From Chthoniobacter flavus (lineage in GTDB: Bacteria; Verrucomicrobiota; Verrucomicrobiia; Chthoniobacterales; DYNR01): a stretch of 8,454 bases of DNA. The DNA is taken from assembly GCA_020720945.1 (NCBI GenBank), contig DYNR01000057.1, forward strand, positions 1 through 8,454, written 5' to 3'. A model generated the notes under the pieces. The model was not told the origin of the DNA and made no database searches. It was given only the letters and a program-made list of their open reading frames with translations. The position numbers and the translations under genes are program-made. Positions 6,968-8,454 of the stretch are shown here, in pieces. How positions within the stretch are numbered: position 1 is the first letter of the stretch; the number at the start of each line of letters is the position of its first letter.

Positions 6968-7419
6968 AAACGGCGCGGGCGTTGGGCATCGATTTCGGAG
7001 AAGCGCGAATCGGGGTCGCCGTTTCCGACGAACTTGGCATGATGGCGCACCCCCTAGAAACAATTCCGGCAAAACAGGGCGACCCCATCGCACGCATCTT
7101 GGCTTTGGCGAAAGAAAAAAACGCGGGCACAGTCATTGTCGGGTTGCCGCTGAACATGGACGGGACAAAAGGCTCGTCAGCAGAAAAAGCGCGTGCGTTT
7201 GCCGAAAAAATTTCTGGGGCATCCGGCGGGACGCTGTCCGTCCACCTTTGGGACGAAAGGATGACGACGCTCGAAGCCTCCCGCTCTTTGCGCGAGGCGG
7301 GGCGTTCGGCGCGCCAGCAAAAAAGCGCGATCGACCAAGCCGCCGCCCAGTGCATTTTGCAGGGTTGGCTCGACAGGCAAGCGCTTTTGCAAATGCCCGT
7401 GGACGGCGAAATCGGCTGA
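6964..7419 (+). CDS. ruvX: RuvX/YqgF family RNase H-fold nuclease (pre-16S rRNA processing)
   Basis: This 151-residue protein has the length and motifs of RuvX/YqgF, a small RNase H-like nuclease implicated in 16S rRNA 5'-end maturation (older annotation: Holliday junction resolvase). LGIDFGEARIGVAVSD (7-22) carries the first catalytic Asp (D10). IVGLPLNMDGTKG (58-70) is the family signature. VHLWDERMTT (93-102) holds the acidic E98, and AIDQAAAQCILQGWLD (122-137) holds D124. The GTG start at 6964 places LGIDFG seven residues in, as usual for the family, and overlaps the pilT stop as GTGA; GGGGG at 6952-6956 may serve for ribosome binding. The open frame extends further upstream, but only as a shadow of pilT. 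The stop overlaps the truA ATG by one base. Confidence 0.95.
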   Translation: MKTARALGIDFGEARIGVAVSDELGMMAHPLETIPAKQGDPIARILALAKEKNAGTVIVGLPLNMDGTKGSSAEKARAFAEKISGASGGTLSVHLWDERMTTLEASRSLREAGRSARQQKSAIDQAAAQCILQGWLDRQALLQMPVDGEIG

Positions 7420-8192
7420 TGCGGTTCCTGTTAAAACTGGCATACCACGGCGGGCAATACGAAGGATGGCAAAGCCAGCTTTCGGGAAAATCCGTGCAGG
7501 ACGAAATCGAAAGAGTCCTGGCAAAAATCGCCAAAGAGCCGATCCGGATTCACGGGGCAGGGCGGACGGATGCGGGCGTTCACGCGAACGGGCAAACGGC
7601 GCATTTTGATGCCCCCGAAAAATCGAAAATGGACGCCCGTCTTTGGAAGTCCGCCGCAAACGCTTATTTGCCGCCAAGCATTCGAGTCCTAGAAGCAAAC
7701 GCCGTCGCGCCCAGTTTTCACGCCCGGTTCGACTCCACCGGAAAGCGCTACCGCTATTCGATTTTTTGCGGGGAAGAGCTATCGCCCATGGATGCCGACC
7801 GCACCTGGCATGTGAGAAATCTGAAAAACCCGAAAAAACTGGAAGAAACGCTGGGCGTATTCGTCGGGACGCACGACTTCCGCTCCTTCTGCGTCCGCCA
7901 ACCCCCAGAGGGAAAATCGACGGTGCGGAGCGTGCGCAAAATCTCCGTTCAAACAATCGGAAATTATTGGAATATAGATATTTATGGCGATGGATTCCTG
8001 CATAAAATGGTGCGGATGATCGTCGCCGCCAGCGTCAAAACCGCCTTGGGAAAAATAGAAAAATCTGCGCTCCTCGATTTTTTGAGCGTTCCTCGGGCGG
8101 ATGCCCATTGCTATGTCGCTCCAGCTCAAGGACTTTTTCTCGAAGAGGTTTTCTATTCGCCCATTCCGGCGGCGCAAAACGAAGGCATCTGA
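7419..8192 (+). CDS. truA: tRNA pseudouridine(38-40) synthase TruA
   Basis: This 257-residue enzyme isomerises uridine to pseudouridine at positions 38-40 in the anticodon stem-loop of tRNAs. The N-terminus LLKLAYHGGQYEGWQSQ (4-20) is typical. GAGRTDAGVHANGQTAHFD (46-64) contains the catalytic Asp (D51). FHARFDS (100-106), KRYRYSIFCG (109-118), GTHDFRSFC (150-158), GFLHKMVRMIV (192-202) and the C-terminal APAQGLFLEEV (234-244) complete the set, so the gene is intact and of family length. ATG 7419 overlaps the ruvX stop (TGATG), so translation is probably coupled. A short A/T-richer patch at about 7960-8010 differs in codon choice from the rest but keeps the family motif that follows. It is the last gene of the apparent operon. 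Confidence 0.97.
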   Translation: MRFLLKLAYHGGQYEGWQSQLSGKSVQDEIERVLAKIAKEPIRIHGAGRTDAGVHANGQTAHFDAPEKSKMDARLWKSAANAYLPPSIRVLEANAVAPSFHARFDSTGKRYRYSIFCGEELSPMDADRTWHVRNLKNPKKLEETLGVFVGTHDFRSFCVRQPPEGKSTVRSVRKISVQTIGNYWNIDIYGDGFLHKMVRMIVAASVKTALGKIEKSALLDFLSVPRADAHCYVAPAQGLFLEEVFYSPIPAAQNEGI

Positions 8193-8216
8193 AAGCGTCC
8201 TAGCGCAAAACTGCCC

Positions 8217-8262
8217 GTTTTTTTCTTTTCCCGCGAAAAAAACAAAAAATTTTTTCTTTCGC
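8217..8262 (+). other. Overlapping A/T-rich inverted repeats after truA, possible terminator region
   Basis: A perfect 9-bp inverted repeat GTTTTTTTC (8217-8225) / GAAAAAAAC (8235-8243) is followed by A6T6 (8244-8255). A second, imperfect hairpin pairs GCGAAA (8233-8238) with TTTCGC (8257-8262). The two share 8233-8243 and cannot form together. The block begins about 25 bases after the truA stop, so it may end the operon transcript, but it is not a classic GC-stem-plus-T terminator. A6T6 would also bend DNA. Confidence 0.35.
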
Positions 8263-8359
8263 TAACTGCCTTGTTTTCAATCAGTTGCAATGACTGAAGG
8301 CGTAGCTCTTCCAAAAAAAATAAAAAAGGGCTTGCGCGAATTCCGAAAATGATGCACTT

Positions 8360-8442
8360 TCGCAATTGTTCTGGGGGGAACAGTAGGCCGTCGTAACACT
8401 CGTTGCGGCGGCCTACAACTTTTACGGGGTTGCGATTTTTTT
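8360..8442 (+). ncRNA. Candidate structured RNA or 5' leader (three-way junction plus T7)
   Basis: TCGCAA (8360-8365) pairs with TTGCGA (8430-8435) and encloses two adjacent hairpins. The first is TGTTC/GAACA (8367-8371 with 8378-8382), with a G-rich loop TGGGGG. The second is a 15-bp stem at 8383-8397 with 8402-8416, containing two G-T pairs and closed by the 4-base loop ACTC. The pairs are directly visible; the combined three-way-junction fold is inferred. The closing helix runs into seven T residues (8436-8442), directly followed by ATG at 8443. It matches no RNA family I can name with confidence. It could be a small RNA ending at T7, a regulatory leader for a gene starting at 8443, or an attenuator. 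Confidence 0.4.
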
Positions 8443-8454
8443 ATGAGCCAGCCG
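8443..8454 (+). CDS. Possible start of the next gene (cut by window edge)
   Basis: ATG AGC CAG CCG would begin a protein MSQP, immediately after the T7 run of the structured element. There is no Shine-Dalgarno at normal distance; the nearest G-run is GGGG at 8426-8429. Only four codons are visible, so this is a placeholder. Confidence 0.15.

Larger units (their letters stand above)
1832..8192 (+). other. Apparent six-gene operon: TIGR03790, DUF2851, two PilT-type ATPases, ruvX, truA
   Basis: All six genes are on the same strand. The junctions are ATGA at 3418-3421, ATGA at 4788-4791, a 35-base gap at 5841-5875, GTGA at 6964-6967 and TGATG at 7417-7421. No terminator-like hairpin with a T run lies inside. 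Such overlaps usually mean co-transcription and translational coupling. The set joins an exported protein and type IV pilus retraction ATPases with rRNA and tRNA maturation genes. Internal promoters, for example before ruvX, cannot be excluded. Confidence 0.7.

Noticed and set aside
6936..7418. Upstream extension of the truA frame
   Set aside because: It overlaps ruvX out of frame; TruA similarity starts exactly at ATG 7419.
8332..8360. TTGCGC followed at 17 bases by CACTTT as a promoter for the structured element
   Set aside because: The -10 match is too poor to call, although a promoter somewhere in this stretch would make sense.
8383..8416. 15-bp hairpin as an intrinsic terminator for truA
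   Set aside because: It lies about 190 bases after the truA stop, and the sequence right after the stem is not T-rich; T7 comes 20 bases later. It is better treated as part of the larger element.
1..8454. CRISPR arrays, insertion sequences, rRNA, toxin-antitoxin or defence genes
   Set aside because: No regularly spaced repeats, transposase motifs, rRNA cores or recognisable defence domains were seen on either strand.

Overview
The window reads as a chromosomal segment of a Gram-negative bacterium. The best guess is a member of the Verrucomicrobiota (Opitutales/Puniceicoccales-like). That placement is an inference from family content: a TIGR03790-type exported protein, a DUF2851 protein, two tandem PilT-family ATPases, and RuvX and TruA of ordinary bacterial type. 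By eye the sequence is moderately GC-rich with many short A-runs. No mobile element, rRNA or CRISPR array is visible.

Layout. (1) Positions 13-1521 (+) encode an unrecognised 502-residue protein. It has a small helix-turn-helix-like N-terminus, a long disordered Pro/Glu-rich middle with a run of 15 acidic residues, and a strikingly Trp-rich C-terminal domain. (2) A 310-base gap (1522-1831) holds a tRNA-Pro(CGG) gene on the minus strand (1599-1672), convergent with gene 1, with a T7 run directly after its 3' end and a weak candidate promoter. The rest of the gap is leader sequence with two small hairpins. (3) Positions 1832-8192 (+) hold six genes packed as one apparent operon: a TIGR03790-family exported protein (TTG start), a DUF2851 protein, a divergent PilT/PilU-like ATPase, a canonical PilT ATPase, ruvX (GTG start) and truA. 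Four of the five junctions overlap by 1 or 4 bases, and only the gap between the two ATPases (35 bases) is open. (4) Positions 8193-8454 are non-coding. They contain A/T-rich overlapping hairpins and then a compact, strongly paired element at 8360-8435 ending in T7, just before a possible start codon at 8443.

Functional reading. The two ATPases point to type IV pilus retraction. RuvX (pre-16S rRNA processing nuclease fold) and TruA (tRNA pseudouridine synthase) are RNA-maturation housekeeping genes that appear to share the transcript. The TIGR03790 protein carries a clear signal peptide and is therefore envelope or periplasmic. The DUF2851 protein is cytosolic by sequence and has conserved polar motifs, but no established function.

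Most of the window is ordinary core genome. The items most worth a second look are the structured element near the right edge, the unrecognised Trp-rich protein at the left, the divergence of the first PilT paralogue, and the two uncharacterised proteins translationally coupled to the pilus ATPases.
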